Assembly (NCBI RefSeq): GCF_004322705.1
Contig: NZ_SIZZ01000001.1
Location: 1,798,001 to 1,862,000, forward strand
Length of the DNA: 64,000 nucleotides
Direction of reading: 5' to 3'
DNA from: Dyella terrae
Lineage (GTDB): Bacteria; Pseudomonadota; Gammaproteobacteria; Xanthomonadales; Rhodanobacteraceae
Shown one piece after another: positions 9,536 to 18,462 of the stretch. The first letter of the stretch is position 1, and each line of letters opens with the position of its first letter. Made by a program: the position numbers and the translations under genes. The notes beneath the pieces are model-generated. The model worked only from the letters and a program-made list of their open reading frames with translations, had not been told where the DNA came from and did not search any database.

Positions 9536-10270
9536 TTAGTGGACGTCCTTCCAGTATTCCTTCTTTAGCATGTATGCCAGGAAGGTAAAGCCCGCCAGGA
9601 ACAACAGCACCCAAATGCCGTACTTCTGGCGCTGGAGTGCGGCCGGCTCGGCAGCGTATTCCAGGAACGTGGTCAGGTCACGGGTAGCCTGCTGGAACTG
9701 GGCCGGGGTGAGCTTGCCGGGCTGCGAGAGCTCGAGCTTCTCAACCACTTCCTCACCACCTTCCTTGCCCATGTGAGCGACCTGCAGGCCCTGCAGTTCC
9801 CACAGCGGATTGGGCATGGAGGCGTTCGGGAATACGGTATTGTTCCAGCCCACCGGGCGGCTCGGATCCAGATAGAACGAGTTGAGGTACGCGTTCACCC
9901 AGTCCGCACCCTTGGCGCGCACTTCCAGCGAGAGATCCGGCGGTGCCTTGCCGAAGAACGTCGTGGCCGACTCTTCCGGCATGTGGGACACCACGGCCTC
10001 ACCGAACTTGGCGCCGGTGAAGTTGAGGTTGTCCATCACTTCCTTCTCGCTCAGGCCGAGGTCTTCGGCGATGCGCGAATAGCGCACGTACTTCAGCGAG
10101 TGGCAGCCCACGCAGTAGTTGAAGAACAGCTTCGCACCACGCTGCAGCGACGCCTTGTCGGCGACGTTGGTGTTGGCCGAAGGCAGTCCGCCTTCCTCGT
10201 TCGCCATGACGTTGGCGCTGCCGGCCAGAAGGCCGACGGCAAGGGCGAGAGAGGTGATATATCGCTTCAT
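9536..10270 (-). CDS. petC: cytochrome c1 of the bc1 complex
   Basis: Cytochrome c1 takes electrons from the Rieske protein and passes them to cytochrome c in the periplasm. With the start at 10270 the protein has 244 residues: a signal peptide ending near AN-VMA at 22-23, the haem-binding CVGCH at 53-57, the MPNPLW motif, and a C-terminal anchor helix (WVLLFLAGFTFLAYML) with a basic end. An ATG at 10291 is in frame and would overlap petB by 8 bases. It is the last gene of petABC. Confidence 0.95.
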   Translation of the reverse strand: MKRYITSLALAVGLLAGSANVMANEEGGLPSANTNVADKASLQRGAKLFFNYCVGCHSLKYVRYSRIAEDLGLSEKEVMDNLNFTGAKFGEAVVSHMPEESATTFFGKAPPDLSLEVRAKGADWVNAYLNSFYLDPSRPVGWNNTVFPNASMPNPLWELQGLQVAHMGKEGGEEVVEKLELSQPGKLTPAQFQQATRDLTTFLEYAAEPAALQRQKYGIWVLLFLAGFTFLAYMLKKEYWKDVH

Positions 10271-10283
10271 CAAGGTCTGTCGC

Positions 10284-11588
10284 TTAGTCATGGTCAAACA
10301 CCACCCGCTCCGGAACCGGCTTGGTCTTTTCCTTGCCGCGGGAGTAGACCCACAGGAACACGAAGTAGCCGAAGTAGATCAGCGTCATCACGCGACCGAA
10401 CAGGTTTTCCCAGAAGGTCACGTCAACGCTGTTGCCAAACCAGGCCGGGATCAGTTCCGCCACCACGCCGGCGCCGACGGCACCGAGGGCGAAGAAGGAG
10501 ATCACGAACAGGCCCAGCGAGACCTTGTAGCCCGTGCCGCGGTAGCGGATCGAGCGCACCTTGCCGGCATCGATCCACGGCATCAGGAACAGCAGCACGA
10601 TGGCGCCGAACATGCCGATCACGCCCCAGATCGCCGTGCTGAAGAACGACGGGATCATGCGGAGAATCGCGTAGAACGGGGTGAAGTACCACACCGGCTT
10701 GATGTGCGACGGCGTCACGAGGTTGTTCGCCGGCACGAAGTTGTCGTGCTCGAGGAACCAGCCACCGAAGGTCGGCGCAAAGAAGATGATGAAGGCGGCG
10801 ATGATCAGGAAGAAGCCAACGCCGAACAGATCCTTCACCGTGTAGTACGGATGGAACGGAATGCCGTCAGCCGGCTTGTTCGCATCCCAGCGGTTGCCCT
10901 TCGGACCCTTCTTGATTTCCACGCCGTCCGGGTTGTTCGAGCCCACTTCGTGCAGTGCGGCCAGGTGGAGGACCACCAGGAGCAGCAGCACCAGCGGCAG
11001 CGCGATCACGTGCAGCGCGAAGAAGCGGTTGAGCGTGGCGTCCGCCGGCAGGTAGTCACCCATGATCCATTCGACCAGGGTGCTGCCGATGTAAGGCACC
11101 GTGCCGAACAGCGAGATGATCACCTTGGCGCCCCAGAAGGACATGTTGCCCCACGGCAGCACGTAGCCCATGAAGGCTTCGGCCATGAGCACCAGGAAGA
11201 TCAGCATGCCCAGCAGCCACACGAGTTCGCGCGGTTTCTGGTAGGAGCCGTACATCAGGCCGCGGAACATGTGCAGGAACACGACGACGAAGAACAGCGA
11301 GGCGCCGGTCGAGTGCATGTAGCGGATCAGCCAGCCCCACTCCACGTCACGCATGATGTACTCGACCGAGGCGAAGGCTTCCGCCGCGCTGGTCTTGTAG
11401 TTCATGGTGAGGAAGATGCCGGTGACGATCTGGTTGACCAGCACCAACAGGGCGAGCGAGCCGAAGTAGTACCAAAGATTGAAGTTCTTCGGTGCGTAGT
11501 ACTCGGTCATGTGCTTGCGATAGGTCGGCGCCAGATTCGGCGCGCGTTCGTTGACCCAATCGCCAATGCGCGTGAACACGTTAGCCAT
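10284..11588 (-). CDS. petB: cytochrome b of the bc1 complex
   Basis: This 434-residue membrane protein carries the two b haems and both quinone sites. The haem ligands H92/H106 and H193/H208 are present in helices B and D. The Qo-site PEWY motif reads PVWY at residues 298-301, so the usual Glu is Val; I recall this variant from other beta- and gammaproteobacteria, so it is probably a lineage trait. The ATG overlaps the petA stop by one base (TGATG). Length and helix pattern are typical of a full-length, unsplit cytochrome b. Confidence 0.97.
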   Translation of the reverse strand: MANVFTRIGDWVNERAPNLAPTYRKHMTEYYAPKNFNLWYYFGSLALLVLVNQIVTGIFLTMNYKTSAAEAFASVEYIMRDVEWGWLIRYMHSTGASLFFVVVFLHMFRGLMYGSYQKPRELVWLLGMLIFLVLMAEAFMGYVLPWGNMSFWGAKVIISLFGTVPYIGSTLVEWIMGDYLPADATLNRFFALHVIALPLVLLLLVVLHLAALHEVGSNNPDGVEIKKGPKGNRWDANKPADGIPFHPYYTVKDLFGVGFFLIIAAFIIFFAPTFGGWFLEHDNFVPANNLVTPSHIKPVWYFTPFYAILRMIPSFFSTAIWGVIGMFGAIVLLFLMPWIDAGKVRSIRYRGTGYKVSLGLFVISFFALGAVGAGVVAELIPAWFGNSVDVTFWENLFGRVMTLIYFGYFVFLWVYSRGKEKTKPVPERVVFDHD

Positions 11589-12193
11589 CAGCCGGCCTCC
11601 TTCGGATCCACGCCAATCTGGATGTGCGTGTCGTCCACGAAGTGGTACGGCGGCACCAGCAGGTTCTTCGGCGCCGGCACGCCCGCATACACGCGGCCCG
11701 ACATGTCATAGCGCGACTTGTGGCAGGGGCAGTAGAAACCGCCCTTCCATTCCGGATCGAACGGCTCGGGCTTCATGACAGGCACGAAGTCCGGCACGCA
11801 ACCCAGATGGGTGCACAGCGCGACCATGACCAGCCATTCCGGCTTGATCGAACGCGTTTCGTTCTGGGCGTACGCAGGCTGCTGCTCAGCCGAGCTGCCG
11901 TTCGACTTGGGGTCGACGAGGCGGCCGTCCTGGCTCGGCAGGGCGTCCAGCTGTTCCTTGGTACGGTTGACCACGAACACCGGGAGACCGCGCCACGGGT
12001 AGGTCACTTTCTGACCTGCCTCGATTTTGCTGATGTCGACCGTGACCGGCGCGCCAGCGGACTTAGCCCGCGCACTGGGCTCCCACGATTTGATGAAGGG
12101 CACGACTGCCGCGACGACTCCAACACCACCAACCACTGCCGTGGTCGCTGTGAGGAAACGGCGGCGGCCGTGATCGACGACTTCGTTCGCCAT
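11588..12193 (-). CDS. petA: ubiquinol-cytochrome c reductase iron-sulfur (Rieske) subunit
   Basis: The 201-residue Rieske protein carries a [2Fe-2S] cluster held by C127 and H129 (CTHLGC) and C155 and H158 (CPCH), with C132-C157 as the expected disulfide. The N-terminus has RRRFLTA followed by a hydrophobic segment (residues 14-34), a twin-arginine-type signal that remains as a membrane anchor. It is the first gene of the petABC operon and is divergent from the DegS-like protease gene. Confidence 0.97.
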   Translation of the reverse strand: MANEVVDHGRRRFLTATTAVVGGVGVVAAVVPFIKSWEPSARAKSAGAPVTVDISKIEAGQKVTYPWRGLPVFVVNRTKEQLDALPSQDGRLVDPKSNGSSAEQQPAYAQNETRSIKPEWLVMVALCTHLGCVPDFVPVMKPEPFDPEWKGGFYCPCHKSRYDMSGRVYAGVPAPKNLLVPPYHFVDDTHIQIGVDPKEAG

Positions 12194-12341
12194 CAGGCTC
12201 TCCGGTATTGCATGCCATTGAGGTGCGGCTTTAGGGGCCGCAAAAATCGCGTTAGTGTAGCGTCAGCCCCTGCCTCGTACAATAAAACTGGACAGGCGCC
12301 TGCGTCGATCCACTTCCGCTCGCCACCGACCATCCCACGAC

Positions 12342-13526
12342 ATGAAACATGCCGCCGGCACGATTGCCTTCATTGCCCGCTTCGTCATCCTTGGGCTGGC
12401 GTTGGCCTTCGTGGTCAGCCTTATCTGGCCTGGCGTAGGGGATCGTCTGCGGTCCGCGGTGGGGCTGCCCCACAGCCCGGCGGCCTCCGCGCCATCGAGC
12501 CAGACAGCGCCTTCACGCGCATCAGGCCCGGCATCCTACGCCGATGCGGTAAGCAAGGCAGCCCCATCGGTGGTCAACATCTACGCCAACAAGATGGTGA
12601 CTGAGCAGGGCGTGCAGATGTATTCCGACCCCGTGCTGCAGCGCCTTTTCGGTGGCCGCCCTGCCCTGTACAAGCGGCGTGAACAAAGCCTGGGCTCAGG
12701 CGTGATCGTGAGCCAGCAGGGCTATGTGCTCACCAATAACCATGTGATTGCCAAGGCCGACGACATCCAGGTCCTGCTCTATGACGGCCGCGTCGCGCGC
12801 GCCCAACTGGTCGGCGCCGACGTCGAAACCGACCTTGCCGTCCTCAAGATCGACGTTCCGAACCTGCCTGTGATCCGGACGGCCGAGGACCACCCGGCCC
12901 GCACGGGCGACGTGGTCCTGGCCATCGGAAACCCCCTGGGACTCAACCAGACGGTGACCATGGGCATCATCAGCGCCATCGGGCGCCAGCTCAGCAGCTC
13001 CAGCCCGGAGGACTTCATCCAGACGGATGCGGCCATCAACCTCGGCAATTCCGGCGGTGCGCTGGTGAATACCGACGGCGAGCTTGTCGGCATCAACACA
13101 CTGTTGATCGGCAAGGCCGCCAACGCCGAGGGCATCAGCTTCGCCATCCCCGTGGGCAGCGCCAAGCGGGTACTGGACCAGATCATCGACAGCGGCCATG
13201 TCGTGCGGGGCTGGCTGGGCGTGGACTACACCTTCGTGCCGGTCGCCGCCGACAGCGGGCTTCCGGCGGCGGCGCGTGGCGCCCAGGTAACCGACGTCTA
13301 TCCGGGCGGCCCGGCCGCCCAGGCTGGCCTCCAGCCCCATGACATCCTGTTGCGCATCGGCACCAACGACATCGTCGACCCTGCCGACCTGCGCCGTCGC
13401 GAGGCCGCGCTTCAGCCCGGCAGCAAGGTGGAGGTCTCGGGACTGCGCAATGGCGCGCCGTTCCATGCCGAAGTCACTCTGGCGCAGCGGCCACCCATGA
13501 CGCCGACGGCCTCACTGGATGGCTAG
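12342..13526 (+). CDS. membrane-anchored S1C serine protease with one PDZ domain (DegS/AlgW-like)
   Basis: This is a 394-residue HtrA-family protease. An N-terminal helix (about residues 8-29) anchors it with the rest in the periplasm. The catalytic triad is H134 (TNNHV), D164 (ETDLAVLK) and S237 (GNSGG). A single PDZ domain follows at about 283-375 with the carboxylate-binding loop near RGWLGV. A membrane anchor plus one PDZ is the DegS/AlgW layout; these enzymes cut the anti-sigma factor RseA/MucA in the envelope stress response. DegQ and DegP are soluble with two PDZ domains. The choice between DegS and AlgW names is open. Confidence 0.92.
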   Translation: MKHAAGTIAFIARFVILGLALAFVVSLIWPGVGDRLRSAVGLPHSPAASAPSSQTAPSRASGPASYADAVSKAAPSVVNIYANKMVTEQGVQMYSDPVLQRLFGGRPALYKRREQSLGSGVIVSQQGYVLTNNHVIAKADDIQVLLYDGRVARAQLVGADVETDLAVLKIDVPNLPVIRTAEDHPARTGDVVLAIGNPLGLNQTVTMGIISAIGRQLSSSSPEDFIQTDAAINLGNSGGALVNTDGELVGINTLLIGKAANAEGISFAIPVGSAKRVLDQIIDSGHVVRGWLGVDYTFVPVAADSGLPAAARGAQVTDVYPGGPAAQAGLQPHDILLRIGTNDIVDPADLRRREAALQPGSKVEVSGLRNGAPFHAEVTLAQRPPMTPTASLDG

Positions 13527-13595
13527 ATAAGCACCACCCTCATCAGCACCTGCGTCAAAAAACCACATGGGTGAACGCACCCATCGGCGAGCCAG

Positions 13596-14726
13596 TTAGC
13601 CCTGTCCCGCTCCGACACCCGCGGCGCTGGCGGTGGTCGGCTGACGGATGGCCAGACCGTAGCGCTTGCGCAACGTACCCACGCGCTCGACGTAAACCTG
13701 GGTTTCGGCATAGGGCGGCACCCCGCTATACCGTTGCACGGCGCCAGCGCCTGCGTTGTAGGCCGCCGCCGCCAGGCGCTCGTCACCCTTGAAGTTCCTG
13801 AGCAGCAACGCGAGGTAACGCGCGCCGCCGCGGATGTTCTGGTCAGCATCAAAAGCGTCGCGCACACCCATGTCGCCTGCTGTGCCTGGCATCAGCTGCA
13901 TCAGGCCCTGCGCACCTTTGATCGACAGTGCGCGCGGGTTATAGGCACTTTCCGCATGGATGATGGCGCGAAGAAAGGCCTCGTCCACGCCAAACTCCAT
14001 CGCCGCCGAGCGAATGGTGTCGGCGTACGCCGTCATGTTGAGGCGCACGCTGTCCCAGTGGATCGGCGAATGAAGATTGCAGGCGACGCACGTCGAGATG
14101 TAGGTGAACAACATGGTCACCGTACGTCCCTTCTGACCGCTTGGCGTGAGGTTGGTGTACTCCACGCTGCCATCGGCGCGCACCACGCGATAGACCGCGC
14201 CACGAAGGACGCGGTCGCCACTCGATACCGACACGGTGGCGGTCTGCGCATCGGCATCCGCATCCGGCTTGCGCGATTCACTGTATGCCCACTGTCCGGC
14301 CTTGCCCGCCGGCACCTTGTCTTCGAGCGAACGGGTTTGCGCTGAACCTCTGACCTCGGCGGTGGACGCCAGCTGACCCGGCGGAACGGGCTGGGCCGTG
14401 GTGGTAACGCTCCCCTTCACCCAGGCCAGCGAGGCGGTGGGTGCGGCGGGTTTCGCGGGCAAGGAGGCCGGCGCAGCCTTTCGGCGGACAGGCGCGTCCG
14501 GCACCGAGGCCATGCGCTGGCAGTTCTGGTAGCCCTGGGTGCTGCTGCTATAGACCGCCTCTCCCGATACCCCGGTACAGCGGTAAAGCCCGCCCGCATG
14601 CGCAGGAGCAAGCCAACCCGCCGCCAGGAGCAGGACGCACAGGCGCGCCACCCGGCCTCCAAGGGCCCGGGAGCGTCCACTCCGCGAGGGTGCGCCGCTT
14701 CCCCCATGTCGCACGGCATCCAACAT
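13596..14726 (-). CDS. lytic murein transglycosylase with SLT domain
   Basis: The 376-residue periplasmic protein has a signal peptide (ARLCVLLLAAGWLAPAHA) and a C-terminal SLT domain that cleaves peptidoglycan glycan strands to 1,6-anhydro products. The catalytic Glu259 is in HAESAYNP, followed by GAQGLMQLMP, AAYNAG and GVPPYAET. A short Cys-containing N-terminal region (GLYRCTG...YSSSTQGYQNCQ) resembles DUF4124, and VYRVV..DGSVEYTN looks like a second copy. The start is uncertain: the ATG at 14726 has no clear ribosome-binding site and later starts nearer the signal peptide are possible. Confidence 0.88.
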   Translation of the reverse strand: MLDAVRHGGSGAPSRSGRSRALGGRVARLCVLLLAAGWLAPAHAGGLYRCTGVSGEAVYSSSTQGYQNCQRMASVPDAPVRRKAAPASLPAKPAAPTASLAWVKGSVTTTAQPVPPGQLASTAEVRGSAQTRSLEDKVPAGKAGQWAYSESRKPDADADAQTATVSVSSGDRVLRGAVYRVVRADGSVEYTNLTPSGQKGRTVTMLFTYISTCVACNLHSPIHWDSVRLNMTAYADTIRSAAMEFGVDEAFLRAIIHAESAYNPRALSIKGAQGLMQLMPGTAGDMGVRDAFDADQNIRGGARYLALLLRNFKGDERLAAAAYNAGAGAVQRYSGVPPYAETQVYVERVGTLRKRYGLAIRQPTTASAAGVGAGQG

Positions 14727-14929
14727 GGCGCGGAGTGTGCGCCCACGCGCAGGCCGCCGCCAAGCGGAAACATTCCGATTCGTGCGCCCGGACAAACAAT
14801 CGGCGCCCCTCCACAAACCTGCGCAAGTCCCTGATCCCACAAGCGAGACGGGTGGCAGCCAGCCCTGCCCCGGCGTAAACTACGCGGTTCGGCGACTCCC
14901 GCCCTTCAGACTCCCACCGGTACCAAGCC

Positions 14930-16258
14930 ATGAGCGGCAAGCTTTTCATCAAGACCCACGGCTGCCAGATGAACGAGTACGACTCGACCAAGATGGCCGA
15001 CGTCCTCAAGGCATCCCATGGCCTGGAGCTCACCCAGGACGAGTCCGAGGCGGATGTCATCCTGATCAATACCTGCTCGATCCGCGAAAAGGCCCAGGAA
15101 AAGGTGTTCAGCCAGCTCGGTCGCTGGAAGGAGCACAAACAGGGCGGCAAGCCGGTCCTGATTGGCGTCGGCGGATGCGTGGCATCCCAGGAAGGCGAGG
15201 CGATCATCAAGCGCGCCCCGTACGTGGACCTGGTGTTCGGCCCGCAAACCCTGCATCGCCTGCCGGAACTGATCGAAGCCAAGCGCAGCACCGGCAAGGC
15301 CCAGGTGGACGTCAGCTTCCCGGAAATCGAGAAGTTCGACAGCCTGCCCGAGCCGCGCGCTGAAGGCCCAACCGCCTTCGTGTCGATCATGGAAGGCTGC
15401 TCCAAGTACTGCTCGTACTGCGTGGTGCCCTACACCCGCGGCGAAGAAATCAGCCGCCCCTTCGACGACGTCATCGTCGAGGTCGCTCAGCTGGCCGCCC
15501 AGGGCGTGCGCGAAGTGAACCTGCTCGGCCAGAACGTGAACGCCTACCGCGGCGCCACGCATGACGGCGGCGTGGCCGATCTTGCCGTGCTTATCCATGC
15601 CATCGCCCAGATCGAGGGCATCGGCCGCATCCGTTTCACCACCTCGCATCCGCTGGAGTTCTCCGACTCGCTGATCGAGGCCTACGCCAACGTGCCGCAG
15701 CTGGCCAACTACCTGCACTTGCCGGTGCAGGCCGGCTCCGATCGCATTCTCAGTGCCATGAAACGCGGCTACACCGCGATCGAGTTCAAGCAGAAGATCC
15801 GCAAGCTGCGGGCCGTGCGCCCGGACATCTGCGTCTCCTCGGACTTCATCGTCGGCTTTCCCGGCGAAACTGACGATGACTTCGAAAAGACCATGAAGCT
15901 GATCGATGACGTCGGCTTCGACCAGAGTTTCTCCTTCATCTTCTCCTCGCGCCCGGGCACCCCGGCGGCCAACCTGGCCGACGACACGCCGATGGCGGTG
16001 AAGCACCAGCGTCTCGAACGCCTGCAGGCGACGATCAACAACAACGCGCGTCAGATCAACGAAGCGATGGTCGGCTCGGTGCAGCGCGTGCTGGTGGAAA
16101 AGGTCAGCAAGAAGAACGAGCACGAGTTGACCGGCCGTACCGAGAACATGCGCTTCGTGAACTTCCCCGCGCCAGCGAAGTTGATCGGCCAGTTCGTGGA
16201 CGTAGTGATCACCGAAGCCATGACGAATTCCCTGCGCGGCCGCCTCGCAGCGGGGTGA
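14930..16258 (+). CDS. miaB: tRNA-2-methylthio-N6-dimethylallyladenosine synthase
   Basis: MiaB is a radical SAM methylthiotransferase that adds a methylthio group to i6A37 of tRNAs reading U-starting codons. The auxiliary cluster cysteines are C12, C49 and C83; the radical SAM cluster is C157, C161 and C164 (CSKYCSYC). [25 protein letters not shown] and [10 protein letters not shown] follow in normal order, and the last 60 residues are the TRAM tRNA-binding domain. At 442 residues it is full length. It is divergent from the transglycosylase gene. Confidence 0.98.
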   Translation: MSGKLFIKTHGCQMNEYDSTKMADVLKASHGLELTQDESEADVILINTCSIREKAQEKVFSQLGRWKEHKQGGKPVLIGVGGCVASQEGEAIIKRAPYVDLVFGPQTLHRLPELIEAKRSTGKAQVDVSFPEIEKFDSLPEPRAEGPTAFVSIMEGCSKYCSYCVVPYTRGEEISRPFDDVIVEVAQLAAQGVREVNLLGQNVNAYRGATHDGGVADLAVLIHAIAQIEGIGRIRFTTSHPLEFSDSLIEAYANVPQLANYLHLPVQAGSDRILSAMKRGYTAIEFKQKIRKLRAVRPDICVSSDFIVGFPGETDDDFEKTMKLIDDVGFDQSFSFIFSSRPGTPAANLADDTPMAVKHQRLERLQATINNNARQINEAMVGSVQRVLVEKVSKKNEHELTGRTENMRFVNFPAPAKLIGQFVDVVITEAMTNSLRGRLAAG

Positions 16259-16285
16259 AGTCGCTCGCTTTGCTCGCTGTGAATT

Positions 16286-16389
16286 CGGCTGCTGGCGCAG
16301 CCTGTGAACGGTAAACGGTAAGAGCCAGTGCTCGCTGCCTCAGCTATTACCGTTTACTGTTTACCGTTCACAGGCTGCGCCAGCAGCCG
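16286..16389. repeat. 30-bp perfect inverted repeat between miaB and the ABC permease
   Basis: Arms 16286-16315 and 16360-16389 are exact reverse complements with a 44-base loop. The inner part also contains a second pairing option (AACGGTAA with TTACCGTT). The element begins 27 bases after the miaB stop and ends one base before the stop of the converging permease gene, so it may act as a two-way transcription end. It lacks a T run and looks like a member of a dispersed intergenic repeat family; a weakly similar stretch (GTGAACAGGTAACGGG) follows sodB at about 2152. Confidence 0.75.
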
Positions 16390-16390
16390 C

Positions 16391-17500
16391 TCAATCTAGC
16401 CGCTTGCGGAACCGCAGGATCGCCGCCGTCATCATCACGGCGGTAAAGGCCACCAGCGCAAGCACATCCACCCACATCTCCCACAGTCCCGCACCTCGCA
16501 GCATTACGCCGCGAATCAGGCGCAGGAAGTGCGTGAGCGGAAGCACCTCGGCAATCCACTGCGCCACGCGCGGCATGCCCGCGAACGGGAACATGAAACC
16601 CGAAAGCAGGATCGATGGCAGGAAGATGAAGAATGTCATCTGCATGGCCTGGAACTGGGAGGTCGCGCGCGTGGAGATCAGCAGGCCCAGGGTGAGGTTG
16701 GCAAGGATCAGCAACATGGCTGCCAGATAGACGTCCAGCAGGCTGCCGCTGATCGGCACGTCAAAAAGCCAGCGACCCAGCGCAAGGATGACCGACACCT
16801 GGATCAGGCCAATGGCGATGTACGGCAGCACTTTGCCGATCATCAGTTCCGCACTGGTCAGCGGCGTGGCGATCAGCAGTTCCATGTTGCCGCGCTCGCG
16901 TTCGCGCACGATGGCAATGCCGGTGAACAGCACCATGGTCATGGTGAGAATGACGCCTACCAGTCCCGGCACGATGTTCACAGCAGAACGTCGTTGGGGA
17001 TTATAGAAACTGACGATACTGATCGCGCCCTGGGGCGGCGTACTGACGATGGGCGAACGCGTGTCCGGCGCAGCGCTGTTGACCGGCACCTGCGCAAGCT
17101 GGGCCGCGGCACTTTGCACCACATTGTCGCTGCCATCGACCAGGATCTGCGCAACGGGACGGCCGTCGATGCGACGTCGCTCGAAGTCCGGCGGAATCGT
17201 CACGCCCAGGCTGATGTCGCCGCGTCGAAGCAGCGCCATCAACGCTTCGGGCGTGGTCTCGTGATAACGGGGCGACATGACGCCCGTAGCGAGCATGTCC
17301 ATCACCAGCGCGCGCGAGCCGCTGGTATTGGCCTGATCCACGATCCCGGCATCCAGTCCGCGCAAGTTGGTGTTGATCGCATACCCGAACAGCACCAGCT
17401 GGATGACCGGAATGCCTACGATCATCGCCAGCGTCACGCGGTCGCGGCTCATCTGCCGCAACTCCTTCACCACGATGGCCCAGAGGCGACGCCAGCTCAT
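16391..17500 (-). CDS. ABC-2 type transporter permease
   Basis: This 369-residue permease has the ABC-2 layout: one helix near residues 23-42, a large periplasmic domain (about 45-170), then five helices in the C-terminal half. RERERGNMELLIATPLTSAELMIGK is the coupling helix region typical of the YhhJ/YbhR group. It is the last gene of a four-gene tetR-fusion protein-ATPase-permease operon and overlaps the ATPase gene by ATGA. Related E. coli YbhGFSR has two permeases; only one is present here, so it probably dimerises. Confidence 0.92.
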   Translation of the reverse strand: MSWRRLWAIVVKELRQMSRDRVTLAMIVGIPVIQLVLFGYAINTNLRGLDAGIVDQANTSGSRALVMDMLATGVMSPRYHETTPEALMALLRRGDISLGVTIPPDFERRRIDGRPVAQILVDGSDNVVQSAAAQLAQVPVNSAAPDTRSPIVSTPPQGAISIVSFYNPQRRSAVNIVPGLVGVILTMTMVLFTGIAIVRERERGNMELLIATPLTSAELMIGKVLPYIAIGLIQVSVILALGRWLFDVPISGSLLDVYLAAMLLILANLTLGLLISTRATSQFQAMQMTFFIFLPSILLSGFMFPFAGMPRVAQWIAEVLPLTHFLRLIRGVMLRGAGLWEMWVDVLALVAFTAVMMTAAILRFRKRLD

Positions 17501-18462
17501 GCTGCCTGGTCCTCGCGCTGTCCGGCCTGCCGTGTCACGGCAACGAAGACGTCTTCCAGATTGGGCTCTGCGGCCTGCACCTGCGCCTGCAGGCCCGACT
17601 TGCCGATGATCTGCTTGAGCTGACCCAGGCCGTCGCCCTGCTCCTGCGGCTGCATCAGGACGCGAAGCACGTTGCCCACCTGCGCCACACCAAGCACGGC
17701 TGGCTGATCGACCAAGGCCTTCTGCACGCGGCGCGGATCGGTGCTTTCCACGACGAACGCGCGCCCCTCGAGCTTGCCAGTCAGCTCCGCCGGCGTGCCA
17801 TCCGCGACGAGGACGCCATGGTTGAGAATGGCCAGCCGATGACAACGCTCGGCTTCATCCATCAGGTGCGTCGACACGAGCAGCGTGGTGCCGGCGTCCG
17901 CCAGTTCGAACAGCTTTTCCCAGAAGTCGCGCCGCGATTCGGGATCGACCGCGCTGGTCGGCTCGTCGAGGAACAGCAACTCTGGATCCTGGATAACGGC
18001 ACACGCCAGCGCCAGGCGCTGCTTCTGGCCACCGCTCATGGTGCCGGCGAGTTGCTTCTGGCGATCGCTGAAGTGGTACTGCTCGATCAGTTCGTCGACG
18101 CGTCCCTTCATCTTCGCCTTGGGTACGCCTTGCACCGCGGCCATGAATTCCAGGTTTTCGCGGACGGAAAGGTCTTCGAAGAGCGAAAACTTCTGCGTCA
18201 TGTAGCCGATGCGTGAGCGCAGTTGTTCGGCCTGCTCCGGGATGCGAAGGCCAAGCACATCAATGTCACCTTCTGTCGGCGTCAGCAAGCCGCAAAGCAT
18301 GCGGATCGTGGTGGACTTACCCGAACCGTTCGGCCCGAGAAACCCATAGACGTGTTTGGCAGGGACCTGCAGATCGACATGATCGACGGCCGTGAACTCA
18401 CCGAAACGCTTGGTCAGCCCGCGCGCGCGAATCGCCATCTCCTCGCGCATGTCCGCACTCAT
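17497..18462 (-). CDS. ABC transporter ATP-binding protein
   Basis: This is a 321-residue ATPase. Walker A is GPNGSGKST, the signature is MSGGQKQRLALAC, Walker B is LLFLDEPTSAVDP and the switch His is in STHLMDEAERC. A C-terminal regulatory extension of about 90 residues (VESTDPRRV..., then EPNLEDVFVAVT) is typical of drug-type ABC-2 exporters. It overlaps both neighbours by four bases (ATGA). It likely powers the efflux pump formed with the permease and the lipoprotein fusion subunit. Confidence 0.94.
   Translation of the reverse strand: MSADMREEMAIRARGLTKRFGEFTAVDHVDLQVPAKHVYGFLGPNGSGKSTTIRMLCGLLTPTEGDIDVLGLRIPEQAEQLRSRIGYMTQKFSLFEDLSVRENLEFMAAVQGVPKAKMKGRVDELIEQYHFSDRQKQLAGTMSGGQKQRLALACAVIQDPELLFLDEPTSAVDPESRRDFWEKLFELADAGTTLLVSTHLMDEAERCHRLAILNHGVLVADGTPAELTGKLEGRAFVVESTDPRRVQKALVDQPAVLGVAQVGNVLRVLMQPQEQGDGLGQLKQIIGKSGLQAQVQAAEPNLEDVFVAVTRQAGQREDQAA

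Noticed and set aside
10119-11711. 530-codon plus-strand frame opposite petB and petC
   Set aside because: Composition is rich in His, Arg, Glu and Asp, as expected for the complement of membrane-protein codons.
16391-17845. Longer reading of the ABC permease starting inside the ATPase gene
   Set aside because: The extra N-terminal 115 residues are low-complexity and out of frame with the ATPase; the ATG at 17500 gives a normal permease and an ATGA overlap.
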